Source of the DNA: Paenibacillus sp. V4I7
Lineage (GTDB): Bacteria; Bacillota; Bacilli; Paenibacillales; NBRC-103111
Assembly (NCBI RefSeq): GCF_030817275.1
Contig: NZ_JAUSZD010000001.1
Span: 186,001-250,000, forward strand
Direction: 5' to 3'
DNA length: 64,000 nucleotides
In this document: positions 43,648 through 52,108 of the stretch, piece by piece
Numbering within the stretch: the first letter of the stretch is position 1
Layout: the number at the start of each line of letters is the position of its first letter
The notes under the pieces: generated by a model
Told to the model about the DNA's origin: nothing
Databases searched by the model: none
Seen by the model: the letters and a program-made list of their open reading frames with translations, nothing else
Position numbers and translations under genes: made by a program

Positions 43648-43886
43648 AATGTATCATCTCCATAGTAGAAAGTATAGCGGTCATGTACTTCAACTAATCT
43701 CAGCTGTACAAGTCCAGTAAAGGGATGTTCGCCCCATATCCTTCCATTTTAACACATGTGTGAATATAATAAATGATCAAACCTCTCTCTTATGAGTATG
43801 TGAAAGTAGTGACAGAGCAGCTTCAAAATCAGTGACAAATGAAGTTACAACCGGTGTCAAAATGAAATCCAAATCAGCTTAATTTC

Positions 43887-43966
43887 TGTAACTAAAAATG
43901 ACACAAACCCGATTGTCTGTAATTTAGAATGACACTTTCCGTATTTTTTGTAATATGAAATGACAT
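43887..43966. repeat. Three 31-bp-period repeats, like IS21-family ends
   Basis: TGTAACTAAAAATGACAC (43887), TGTAATTTAGAATGACAC (43918) and TGTAATATGAAATGACAT (43949). IS21-type elements carry such multiple TGTAA...TGACA repeats at their ends. No transposase is present, so it would be an end remnant, or unrelated binding sites. Confidence 0.5.
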
Positions 43967-44141
43967 AAACTGTTGATGAAGTTATAAGGTTTCTCTTTGA
44001 CGTAGCTATTTCCTGCTTCATTTCAAGCAACTTGAGGATTATTACTGCCATATTAAGCATCTGTGGGATAGTGATCGTGCGAGCTCCTGACAAACGAAAA
44101 AGGCAGAGAAGTGGGACTAACCCGCTGCTCTGCCCTATAAT

Positions 44142-44978
44142 TTATCTTAACAATAATTGTTCAAACTCAGAATCTTCATGGATAAAATCACAAAGGGGTA
44201 TTCGCTTCCCTTTTTGATACTTCATGGTGTGTCCGCCAAGTGATGCTTCTAAGGTTTTGAGCTTCTGCCAAGCGGCAGGATAAAGTTCAGCTACAGCTTT
44301 CATCTCGTCCGGTGAAGCAAAGATACACCACCGACAGCTTACCCTAGAAACATAATTATAAGCCATATGTTCCTTTACTCCAGCCTCTTTTAACAATGCC
44401 CTAACTTCAAATTTCTTAAGGTGCAAGATCGGGCGGAAATTGTACACATACCTACCCTTTGTTTCGGCAGTCGCGCTACTTATTGACCAGGAAGGGTACC
44501 CCGCGCGACGGGAGCTCTCTTCGTGCCTCTCACCCGTGACGCACAAGATGTTCCCGCTTCTGGTTCTAGCATATTTTAAGTACACATCCCTCTTGAGGTA
44601 CGAAGTGCAAAATCTCGCTGAACTGTCCGGAAACATCCCACGATCCTCAATTCGCCTTAAGAACCCTTTTTCATCCCAAGCAGTTACTAACGGTAAATCG
44701 AAGTGTCGACTTAGGTAATCGAGATGTGATTCGGTGAACTCCGGCCAATCAAAAAATACTTCGTTCTCTGGAGGACCGTCGACCCTACTGTGGAAAAGTA
44801 TTACCTTCTCCTTCGGGACATTGTAACCGTAAAGCATATAGAGCAGCGCTGCCGTTGAGTCGTTCCCACCACTGACATTACAATGAATTTCATCGAACGA
44901 ATCCAATGGTGGTAATTCCTTTGGATAGGGAAGAAAACGATCAATCTTAACCGGTGCTTGCTGAAGTACGTTATTCAT
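44142..44978 (-). CDS. PAPS-reductase/DndC-like ATP-pyrophosphatase
   Basis: A 278-residue protein. I use ATG 44978 behind GAGGAG. 'SGGNDS' (36-41) is the PP-loop that binds ATP, 'ARFCTSYLKRDVY' and 'GERHEESSRRA' are typical of the PAPS reductase-like superfamily, and 'CRWCIFASPDEM' gives a CxxC for an iron-sulfur or zinc site. Members on mobile elements act in sulfur-type DNA modification (DndC), or are accessory genes of unknown role; no dndABDE genes are here. It ends in FEQLLLR. A hairpin separates it from the helicase gene upstream. Confidence 0.75.
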   Translation of the reverse strand: MNNVLQQAPVKIDRFLPYPKELPPLDSFDEIHCNVSGGNDSTAALLYMLYGYNVPKEKVILFHSRVDGPPENEVFFDWPEFTESHLDYLSRHFDLPLVTAWDEKGFLRRIEDRGMFPDSSARFCTSYLKRDVYLKYARTRSGNILCVTGERHEESSRRAGYPSWSISSATAETKGRYVYNFRPILHLKKFEVRALLKEAGVKEHMAYNYVSRVSCRWCIFASPDEMKAVAELYPAAWQKLKTLEASLGGHTMKYQKGKRIPLCDFIHEDSEFEQLLLR

Positions 44979-45007
44979 ATTATAACACTCCTCTTTTAGA
45001 ATAAATA

Positions 45008-45045
45008 GAAAAAGAGGCCGCACGTTTTGCAAGCCTCTTCTTTGT
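45008..45045 (-). terminator. Hairpin between helicase and PAPS-reductase-like genes
   Basis: On the minus strand AAGAGGC and GCCTCTT pair around TTGCAAAACGTGCG, followed by TTTCTATTT. Confidence 0.55.
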
Positions 45046-45053
45046 ACATAGTG

Positions 45054-48000
45054 TTATCCAAACGAGAGCAGCAATTGATTTTCCATAATCTTCGCTGGCC
45101 GCTTGACTTTTTTCTTTCCAGAAGCAGTTGCGAGCTCCGCAAATGTAAGAAGCTGAATCGTTTCGATCTCCTGCTTCTGCTTTGACGTAGCCACTTCGGT
45201 AATGACTGTCTCTGCAGTTTTGGTCCCGAAAATATCGAAAAGATCCAGAACCTCCACATCGACATCCATAACCTCATCCTCGCTCTGATAAGCCGCAGCC
45301 GGAGTAAGGACTTGTTCCTCTTCCTGCTGCTGTGCATTCTCACGAGCCGCACGCCATACTTCCGGATCCATCCCGCAAAGACGTATGGTGTCATCCGCAA
45401 GTTCCTTCATACGCTGCTTCAGCACTTCTTTGAAGTTATCCTCGGCAATCATTTCGATGCCCTCGAGCTCCTTCGCCGCAAGTTTTTGCCAAGCCTGCGC
45501 CACATCCGCAGATGCGAAACAGGAAGCCAAATCCCTCGCTAGGGACGACTGCGTGTCTCGTGAATACTGAGCAAGCTCGCTCTTGTCGATTCTACCCTCA
45601 GTTTGAAGGGAATGTCCCCTTGCGTTCATAATTCGAATGAATTGTTGCATCGCTTGTGTACCCTGGTAGACCGGGTAGTATACTTTACAGAGCCTGTCTT
45701 GACCTACACGCCATGCTCGACGAGAACTCTGACGTACCGTCGGAACTTCATTAGAGAGTTGATAGAAAATGATCGTTGGCCAGAATAAGAGGTCCAATCC
45801 TACTTCCACTAGTTTCTGATTACATATAATTACAGGTATTCCATTTTCTTCATATTCAGCAATCCGTTCAGACCTTAACTCCGTATTCGGCTCATCAAGG
45901 ATCTGACACCTTATCCCGTTTCGAGACAAAATATCCCGAAGTCTCTCATTCATTCCATATCGGCCGGTATACGAGTTATAGATCGTTACACGCCTATTTT
46001 CGGCGATTTCCTGCTTTACAGTTTCCACCAGCCAGCGTTCCTTCGCGTGAAGCTCGCTGCCATCACCAATCGGTTCCGCAAAAACAGTTTCATCTCCGAT
46101 CGTTACCGACATACCAAGATCAGGCCGGTCCGCGTAGACGAGCGTCGCAGGATTAAACTTACTCCATACGCCGGCGCTACCACTTACAGATGATGCTCTA
46201 GCACATACCTCATATAGGTTATCATGGAAAGCTGAGTAACTGGTCCTATGCTCCGAATCCATATTGATGAAAATGGGTAATTCTTCCAATTTAACTAAAG
46301 GAAGGCCCATGTCAGGCAATTCTATGAAAGCGGCCTTATGAAGTAGGAATTGGGCAGTGAGCTGTGGCGCTATGCCGGGAGCTTCCTTTGTCGTGACAGA
46401 CTTTTTCTTCCGTCTCGTAACGACACCCTCATCACCACCCTCATCGCGGATAATTTCCTCAATCTTCCCATACCGTTTAGCCCACTCAACATCACCGCTG
46501 TCGAAGTTAATGCCCGCATCCAGAAGTGACTTCGGATCGGTCCGCCAGAGAAGCTCCTTTATCGAAGTACTCTTACCGTTCGTAGGGGTCCCAGTCAACA
46601 TTAGAGTCCTACGAGCCGACTTCACCATTTGAGCAAATGCATCTCCACGCCCTGAGTCACCAGCCTTGCACTGATGGGCTTCATCACAAATATACAGATC
46701 AAAGTACCGCTTTGTACGCTTTAGCACCTGGGAGATATTTACCCGTGGCTTGTTCTTCGTCTCTCCGCGTGACTTTAATGCAGGTCGGTAGAAGCAATTG
46801 CCGCACTCCCTATCAGGAAAGTTGTGCTGTCGCTCCTTCAATGCTGCCTTTCGCTGTTTTTCATCCATACCATCATCAGTACGGCACCCAACGAGGGAAA
46901 CAACATTATCACATTTCGTTAGAAGTCCCGCTTTACGCACCCACTTGAGCGGGTATCTCTTCGGAATTCCATTTGGGAGCAGTTCGCGCTTCGTTTTGGC
47001 TTCTTGGATCGAATCCGGTGTCGGAGGTAATCCTTCCGCGAAAACGTCCCAAGTCGCCGGCACTTTGTCTCCTTTACTCTTTCCATCAGGAAATACCATG
47101 ATCGGCTTGCCGCAATCACAGCAATGCCACGCATATACGGACTCACCGCCATGATCCTTCTCACCAAAGATTGGCTTCCATATGCCCCCGAAGTACGTCT
47201 CCGAGCCAAGCTTTGCTCGGTCAATCCCAACGAGTGTAAATTCTAAACCCGTCGGTTTGTACCCGCTCCGAACTTTCCTAAGCAGCTGCAGTGCTTCAAT
47301 TCCACTCCGGATGATGTTTACTTTTGCTCCCGCAATGGTGCCTTCGATTTCTTTGGCTTTCCATTTGGGCAATGTAATTCCCGGTGCGGATAATAAAACT
47401 GGCATGCCTTGATGTTTGGCATTTCTCCTCCGCTTTCGAGAGTGCAAAATGTGTGAAACGGCACAGGCAATGATTGACTTACCGCTGCCCATGTCCCCTC
47501 CACAGAACACTCGTTCTCTATTCTCAAGCGTGTTAACGATTGCCTGTGCCATATGCGCTTGAACCGGAAATGGTATCCGCTTCAAGTCAGCAATGGACGG
47601 GTCAACCATATCATCAAAGGTATGCTGTGGCTGCTTTTCTTCGAGTTGCTTTGCTAACTGTGAAGCATTATTTCGAAGATACTCGGACATGCTCCATGAA
47701 GGATCGAATGTACCTTCTACGGAGCTTGTAGGTATCCGTAGCTTCCCAGCCTGGAGAGCATCGGAGATCGCGCTTAGAATGCCTTCCTCCGTTCCATAAA
47801 AGAAGGCAGCTTTCGCATTTTGCCACTCAGGGAGTTCAGGGTTTACTTCCACAGCTAATGATGTGAAGAAGTCATCCAAAATTCGGATGTATTCATGTCT
47901 CCACTCCTGCGGTAAACCAAATCGGGACATCGCATGCTCAACGATAGCTCCATGAAGATCGCCATCCGGAGCAAAGATGTAAGCCCGATTGTTCTTCTCC

Positions 48001-48329
48001 TCTTGGCTGTCCTGCTGAGTCTCTGCGATCTCAAAGAGTGAGTTATACACGACACCATGCGCTAACCTACCGTCGGTGCCGATTTCCTTCTCAACTCGTC
48101 GGTAGGTGTCCATAATGCTGCGTACATAAGAACGAGAGTTATAGGAGACTTCCCTACCTTCTAAGATGCTCGCTGATACCGCTTTGACTTCTTCCGGAAC
48201 GCCTACATATGAAGCAAACAATAGTTCCCGGTTACGGCCCTTCCCATGATCCCATATTAAAATATGGGGAACCACACTAAACGATCGGTCTGCAGCTTGA
48301 ACGCGCAGGACTTGTTCACTTCTTCTCAT
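45054..48329 (-). CDS. SF2 (SNF2/strawberry-notch-like) helicase
   Basis: A 1091-residue protein. Motif I 'GGDMGSGKS' (277-285), motif II 'DEAH' (549-552), motif III 'LTGTPTNG' (578-585) and motif VI 'QSSRRAWRVGQ' (near 870) define a SNF2-type translocase. Between motifs I and II lies an insert with paired Cys (CC.C at 403-406, later C473, C482, C509, C512) that looks like zinc ribbons. The N-terminal 240 residues are unknown. It ends in ENQLLLSFG. The gene overlaps the small 48316 gene and follows the DUF6094-like methyltransferase, a pairing I know from mobile elements of Firmicutes. Role in element replication, DNA modification or defence is open. Confidence 0.85.
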   Translation of the reverse strand: MRRSEQVLRVQAADRSFSVVPHILIWDHGKGRNRELLFASYVGVPEEVKAVSASILEGREVSYNSRSYVRSIMDTYRRVEKEIGTDGRLAHGVVYNSLFEIAETQQDSQEEKNNRAYIFAPDGDLHGAIVEHAMSRFGLPQEWRHEYIRILDDFFTSLAVEVNPELPEWQNAKAAFFYGTEEGILSAISDALQAGKLRIPTSSVEGTFDPSWSMSEYLRNNASQLAKQLEEKQPQHTFDDMVDPSIADLKRIPFPVQAHMAQAIVNTLENRERVFCGGDMGSGKSIIACAVSHILHSRKRRRNAKHQGMPVLLSAPGITLPKWKAKEIEGTIAGAKVNIIRSGIEALQLLRKVRSGYKPTGLEFTLVGIDRAKLGSETYFGGIWKPIFGEKDHGGESVYAWHCCDCGKPIMVFPDGKSKGDKVPATWDVFAEGLPPTPDSIQEAKTKRELLPNGIPKRYPLKWVRKAGLLTKCDNVVSLVGCRTDDGMDEKQRKAALKERQHNFPDRECGNCFYRPALKSRGETKNKPRVNISQVLKRTKRYFDLYICDEAHQCKAGDSGRGDAFAQMVKSARRTLMLTGTPTNGKSTSIKELLWRTDPKSLLDAGINFDSGDVEWAKRYGKIEEIIRDEGGDEGVVTRRKKKSVTTKEAPGIAPQLTAQFLLHKAAFIELPDMGLPLVKLEELPIFINMDSEHRTSYSAFHDNLYEVCARASSVSGSAGVWSKFNPATLVYADRPDLGMSVTIGDETVFAEPIGDGSELHAKERWLVETVKQEIAENRRVTIYNSYTGRYGMNERLRDILSRNGIRCQILDEPNTELRSERIAEYEENGIPVIICNQKLVEVGLDLLFWPTIIFYQLSNEVPTVRQSSRRAWRVGQDRLCKVYYPVYQGTQAMQQFIRIMNARGHSLQTEGRIDKSELAQYSRDTQSSLARDLASCFASADVAQAWQKLAAKELEGIEMIAEDNFKEVLKQRMKELADDTIRLCGMDPEVWRAARENAQQQEEEQVLTPAAAYQSEDEVMDVDVEVLDLFDIFGTKTAETVITEVATSKQKQEIETIQLLTFAELATASGKKKVKRPAKIMENQLLLSFG

Positions 48330-48462
48330 TTGATCGACCTCCGATGGCTAAAAACTCGATGCGCCCTTCGAACTCCCAACGAAGATACTTCCGAAGTTCA
48401 TCCAAGTTCACTGTTTTTTCCATCTCAAGACCAATAATGCTCCACTTATACCTAATAGACAT
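48316..48462 (-). CDS. Small protein overlapping the helicase start (48 residues)
   Basis: ATG 48462 to TGA 48316, with GGG-rich sequence before the start. 'MEKTVNLDELRKYLRWEFEG' looks like a natural helical protein. Its last 14 bp overlap the helicase start, so the helicase would be translated by coupling. Confidence 0.5.
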   Translation of the reverse strand: MSIRYKWSIIGLEMEKTVNLDELRKYLRWEFEGRIEFLAIGGRSNEKK

Positions 48463-48518
48463 ATATGTTCGCCCTGCAGGTATATCCTGCCTATCGGGCT
48501 CCCTCCCTTAACATAATA

Positions 48519-48560
48519 AAAAGCAGGCCGAAGCATACGCCCCAACCTGCTTACCTTGAA
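48519..48560 (-). terminator. Hairpin between methyltransferase and helicase genes
   Basis: On the minus strand AAGCAGGTTGGGGCG and CGGCCTGCTT pair, followed by TTTTATTATG. Confidence 0.65.
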
Positions 48561-48566
48561 ACTGCA

Positions 48567-49607
48567 TTACTTCAAATCGATCACACCATCCGGGGTAAAA
48601 ACCCGAATGATGCTCGCGAAATGATGAATTCTGCGAGTTCCTACATAGTTTCCATCATCATCGTGCATGGCTTCGTCATCCGTTCGCTTTTTGGTGACGC
48701 CAGCAATAATATGGTTTCCCATATTACCGCCTACGGCTCCAGATGCGATCGAAATGCCGAGGTGGCCAGGCTTCAAGGGAAGCATGGGCCGCTTCATAGT
48801 GGCCGCACTGCTTAGCTGCGCTAATCGACTTCGTATATCCCCCAAAACGGCAGAACTTTCGAAATCTTTTGCCATTTCCTCGGGATGAAGCGGGCCTGCA
48901 CGAAACAGTGGCTCCCCGTCCGTATCACACGGAGGGATATCAAAAGGCTCCATATCCTCCAGGGTGGGCAACATATCCCGCTCCCCTTCGCCAATAGCGA
49001 CAAGAGTTTTGTAAGCCTTCTTCTGATCCGCTGCAGGCGCTTTACCGAGCCTCCCTACGACGACTACTTGCTTAAAGACGTCATAGTTCGCATCTGTGAA
49101 CCTGAAGACCTTCAGATCAAGGAAGCGGCCGCTCAAAACGCCAGCCGTATCCTTGACCACATATTGTGGAATGCAAAATAGCAGGATGCCTCCTTTTTGA
49201 AGGACACCTTGCTTCGAACCAGTGAGGGCACGAAGGAACGTCAGCTCTGTTCTTTCGGAAAAACCGTCTTGATACGGTGGGTTCAGCCATAATAAGCTAA
49301 ACTTCGGTTCCGTCCGAACGAATTGATATCCTTCATGCAATACATGGTCAAGAACTTCTGCAGCCACCTCATAGCGACCATCTTCGATTTCGCTTCCATA
49401 GGAGCGGGTATTGACTGCACCCTTCTCATGGAATGCTTGAGTAAGCATCGAGAGGGCCTCCCCTTCGCCGCAACACGGATCATAAATATAGATTGGCTTC
49501 TCAGCTGCTGCAACTTCTGGAACATGCAGCGCTCTTAGAAGCAGTTCCATCTCTTCAGGCGGAGTGGCATAGTAACCTGCTTTGGATTCCGATGCTAATC
49601 TTGCCAT
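48567..49607 (-). CDS. DUF6094-like DNA N6-methyltransferase
   Basis: A 346-residue protein. 'GYYATPPEEMELLLRAL' at the start, 'IYDPCCGEGEAL' (41-52, SAM-binding motif I) and 'LLWLNPPYQDG' (105-115, NPPY catalytic motif for adenine methylation) match the DUF6094 class of N6-adenine methyltransferases found on mobile elements. No target-recognition domain is evident. Its start overlaps the end of the 49828 gene by 13 bp. Acts with or protects the element next to the SF2 helicase; no restriction nuclease is nearby, so it is not a plain restriction-modification pair. Confidence 0.8.
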   Translation of the reverse strand: MARLASESKAGYYATPPEEMELLLRALHVPEVAAAEKPIYIYDPCCGEGEALSMLTQAFHEKGAVNTRSYGSEIEDGRYEVAAEVLDHVLHEGYQFVRTEPKFSLLWLNPPYQDGFSERTELTFLRALTGSKQGVLQKGGILLFCIPQYVVKDTAGVLSGRFLDLKVFRFTDANYDVFKQVVVVGRLGKAPAADQKKAYKTLVAIGEGERDMLPTLEDMEPFDIPPCDTDGEPLFRAGPLHPEEMAKDFESSAVLGDIRSRLAQLSSAATMKRPMLPLKPGHLGISIASGAVGGNMGNHIIAGVTKKRTDDEAMHDDDGNYVGTRRIHHFASIIRVFTPDGVIDLK

Positions 49608-49828
49608 TTGCGGATCACCATCTCATACGGAGCGGGTTTTAGTTGCTTTTGCTCCTGGAATCGTTTAGCACGTCCTGCCCTTGCCTTCTCGATGCGCCGA
49701 TCTACAAAGTAAACGGTCATCATAAAGCTCACAATACATACAACAAGCACCAAAAATACGGTTAACCTACCTCCGGGAATTGTGTCGTACCAAGTTCCCA
49801 CTTTTTCATTAAGTACATTCAAGTCCAT
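49595..49828 (-). CDS. Single-helix membrane protein (77 residues)
   Basis: ATG 49828 after AAGGAGG. One membrane segment (LTVFLVLVVCIVSFMMTVYFV) and a basic cytoplasmic tail. First gene of the methyltransferase-helicase operon, directly after leader F. Confidence 0.6.
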   Translation of the reverse strand: MDLNVLNEKVGTWYDTIPGGRLTVFLVLVVCIVSFMMTVYFVDRRIEKARAGRAKRFQEQKQLKPAPYEMVIRKWQD

Positions 49829-49933
49829 ATGGACCTCCTTCTTCCACGAGAAAACAAACGGGTGCCAATGGCACGATCGTTTATTGTCTCGTGCCACTGA
49901 CATTTGTTCGCCCTAGTGGGAGGCGGATTGTAT

Positions 49934-50144
49934 AAAAAAACGCCTGTAAGCAGTATTTCTGCTTAACAAGCGCTTCTTCCAAACATAAAATTTCGGCGTA
50001 AAAAAACAAAAAAAGCCAGTTACGCGCGCACCTCACCCAAGAAAAGGGATAATAGCATCCCATAGGGAGCTCGTGCTTGCGTAAACTGGCTTTGTGCCGA
50101 AATGTCTTGTTCCCATTATACGTTAAGGAGCTATTTATCGTCAA
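49934..50144 (-). promoter_or_regulatory. Promoter and leader element, family member F, with two terminators
   Basis: Minus strand: TTGACG (50139-50144), 18-bp spacer, TATAAT (50115-50120); then AAAGCCAGTTTACGCAAGC, CTCCCTATGGGATG, an inner CCC/GGG stem, and GCGCGTAACTGGCTTTTTTT. Here the outer stem includes the TTTACGC word itself. A second terminator (CGCTTGTTAAGCAG with CTGCTTACAGGCG, plus TTTTTTT) follows at 49934-49985, before the 49828 gene. Confidence 0.7.
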
Positions 50145-50302
50145 CGTGTTTAACGACGATCAATTATACTGCATTAGCTCCACATTAAATACAATGATAA
50201 GAGACTATAAATGCAGCAAAGCAGAAACACCTTATATTTATCCATACCTTCTAACGGATTTCTACCTTTAGCCTATAAAGTGCAAATGGACAAACGGGGC
50301 AT

Positions 50303-50950
50303 TTAATTTCCAGTTCCTTTAACTGATTTAAAAACCTCTATAATACGATTTTTATCAGGATGTTCGATAGGTGTTGGAAATACAAGCATGACGTTGCCAT
50401 TTAATATTGCCGATTCATTCAACATTTCCTCTTCTACCTTCTCAATATCTTTAGAATCGTATAGATATAATTCTATTCCTATTCCATTAATATTTACCCC
50501 TACTCCGTCCACAGCTCCAATCAATTGATAAAATTGTTCCTCTTTCTCACCTACAGTAAACCCATCGTCACGGAATGCTTTTAATACAACATCAATTTTA
50601 TTTATCTCATTTGTTTTGGTAGTAGTATTAACATTAGTTGGATTCTTTTTTTCGTTATCACCAACGATAACCATATTCCGATTTGAATCATACTCAATAG
50701 AAGTATTTAATGCATCAGATATTGCTCGGAGAGGAACATAGGTAGTACCATTATAAGTGATTGGCAATATCATATTTCCTTCCAAATCTTTTGGTGCCCA
50801 TGCAGAACCTTTTACTTCAAACTTAATATCTCCGTTTAAATATGCCTTGATCTCTTGTAAATTACTCCCTGCAAAAACCCCTAACGAAGTAGATAACACG
50901 ACAATAGTAGTTGTTACCAATGTTGATGAAATAATTTTTTTTTTATGCAC
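50303..50950 (-). CDS. Exported stalk-domain protein
   Basis: A 215-residue protein with GTG start (50950), 8 bp after GGAGG. Signal peptide of about 28 residues, then a stalk domain ('IKFEVKGSAWAP', 'PITYNGTTYVPLRAISDAL', 'IEYDSNRNMVIV') and a C-terminal alpha/beta domain of about 100 residues. Its first 50 residues resemble those of the 12807 gene ('GDIKFEVKGSAWAPKDLEG' against 'HDIKFTVDGKSWTPKDSEG'), so these are close paralogues across the mobile element. Confidence 0.8.
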   Translation of the reverse strand: MHKKKIISSTLVTTTIVVLSTSLGVFAGSNLQEIKAYLNGDIKFEVKGSAWAPKDLEGNMILPITYNGTTYVPLRAISDALNTSIEYDSNRNMVIVGDNEKKNPTNVNTTTKTNEINKIDVVLKAFRDDGFTVGEKEEQFYQLIGAVDGVGVNINGIGIELYLYDSKDIEKVEEEMLNESAILNGNVMLVFPTPIEHPDKNRIIEVFKSVKGTGN

Positions 50951-51428
50951 CGGGAATTCCTCCAAAAATTAATTTTGTACTATTTCTGAATCATCTATTT
51001 ATTGAGAAATATAGGATTGGATATTATCCTTTCTACCATAAAATACGAATAGCTTGTTCCAACTCAACAACCGAAGACTAGAAAAAAAGAAGAGGAAAGG
51101 GCTTTGACCCGTTGAGACATGGGAGCGACAACCACTAAGGGCTACGTGGAGAATACGTGCAGTATTTGGAACAATTTGGGTGAGGCTACTTCCACCTCTG
51201 TTCCCGCACGCCTTCTAACAGATTAGCCTAGCAATCCTTACTCTTTTCATTCGTCAACCTATTCTAAATGGGATGAAATCCTGCGAATTCACGAGCTTTC
51301 GTGAGAAAATTAAATCATATCGAGGGAGCTTAATGACCTGACCTGTCGTCTATGGTACGGTTCACCGTAGTGTATCTAAACACAAAGTATCATTTAACCA
51401 CAAAATTTATGATTCCATATAAGACAAA
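50951..51428. other. Gene-free stretch, possible decayed gene
   Basis: Nothing intact. Around 51100-51180 a plus-strand frame reads naturally ('KGFDPLRHGSDNH' and after a stop 'GEYVQYLEQFG'), which may be the tail of a dead gene. Confidence 0.3.
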
Positions 51429-51486
51429 ACCACTCCTAACATTGGAGTGGTTTCTTTATAGAACTTCTCTTTTCGTTAGCGTAACA
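51429..51486 (-). repeat. Cassette-type intergenic element (partial), after the DUF4367-like gene
   Basis: Minus strand: GTTACGCTAACG core (51474-51485), spacer, then the hairpin ACCACTCC/GGAGTGGT (51429-51451) with TTTTG. Only one core is clear. Confidence 0.45.
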
Positions 51487-51523
51487 ATTAACATTGACTC
51501 ACATGGAAAAGTCAGTTGCAATC

Positions 51524-52024
51524 TCACTCCATTAATTTAGCTAATTTCATCATTTCATCTTTTGTTAAATTAAAGCTATCCATCGTGATATAAGTACCGT
51601 CTTGCACCCAAGATAAGTACCCACCATTCTCTCCTCTAGTTTTCCACCATGGACTAAATCGCCCCTCATGATTATTGACAAAAATCTTTTCTACAATGTA
51701 ATCAGGACTCACTGATTCTTTCTCAAGAATGGTGTTTCTTGTTTCTTTAAACTGTTGGATACCTACCATATACTCATCATCTTGACTAAAATAATGTAGT
51801 CTGATATCGTTTATTGGTTTTGTGATATCCAACGGATAAGGAATTTTGACTTCTAGAGTCCACTTTGGTGGTAATTCATGTGGGACGAACATTTTAAAAT
51901 TCGCCTTGTTCTTAATTTTGGTTAGTGTACGAAAATCTATCTTTGGATAATTTGATTTTGCAATCGCCGAAGGGATTGAAACTCCAAAGAAAAGAACTAA
52001 AATCAGTATAAGCTTTGTTTTCAT
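51524..52024 (-). CDS. Secreted DUF4367-like protein
   Basis: A 166-residue protein, ATG 52024 behind GGGTGA. Signal peptide (cleaved near AIAKS). The C-terminus 'GGYLSWVQDGTYITMDSF', followed by 'KDEMMKLAKLME', fits the DUF4367 domain (extracellular, often at the end of anti-sigma or sporulation proteins). Confidence 0.6.
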   Translation of the reverse strand: MKTKLILILVLFFGVSIPSAIAKSNYPKIDFRTLTKIKNKANFKMFVPHELPPKWTLEVKIPYPLDITKPINDIRLHYFSQDDEYMVGIQQFKETRNTILEKESVSPDYIVEKIFVNNHEGRFSPWWKTRGENGGYLSWVQDGTYITMDSFNLTKDEMMKLAKLME

Positions 52025-52108
52025 TATATTCACCCATACTTAGTTTTCCTTTAACGCCAATTATTATGTAATCCTGCCCATTTTTTGAACAGGCTACCCA
52101 GTATGCAG

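Noticed and set aside
43857..44093. 78-codon minus-strand frame across the IS21-like repeats
   Set aside because: It runs through non-coding repeats; only its first 35 residues look natural, perhaps part of a lost gene.
24842..50144. Leader family as c-di-GMP, preQ1, T-box, twister or pistol RNA
   Set aside because: Only short words such as ACGCAAG or AAGCCCU agree; the rest of each consensus is absent.
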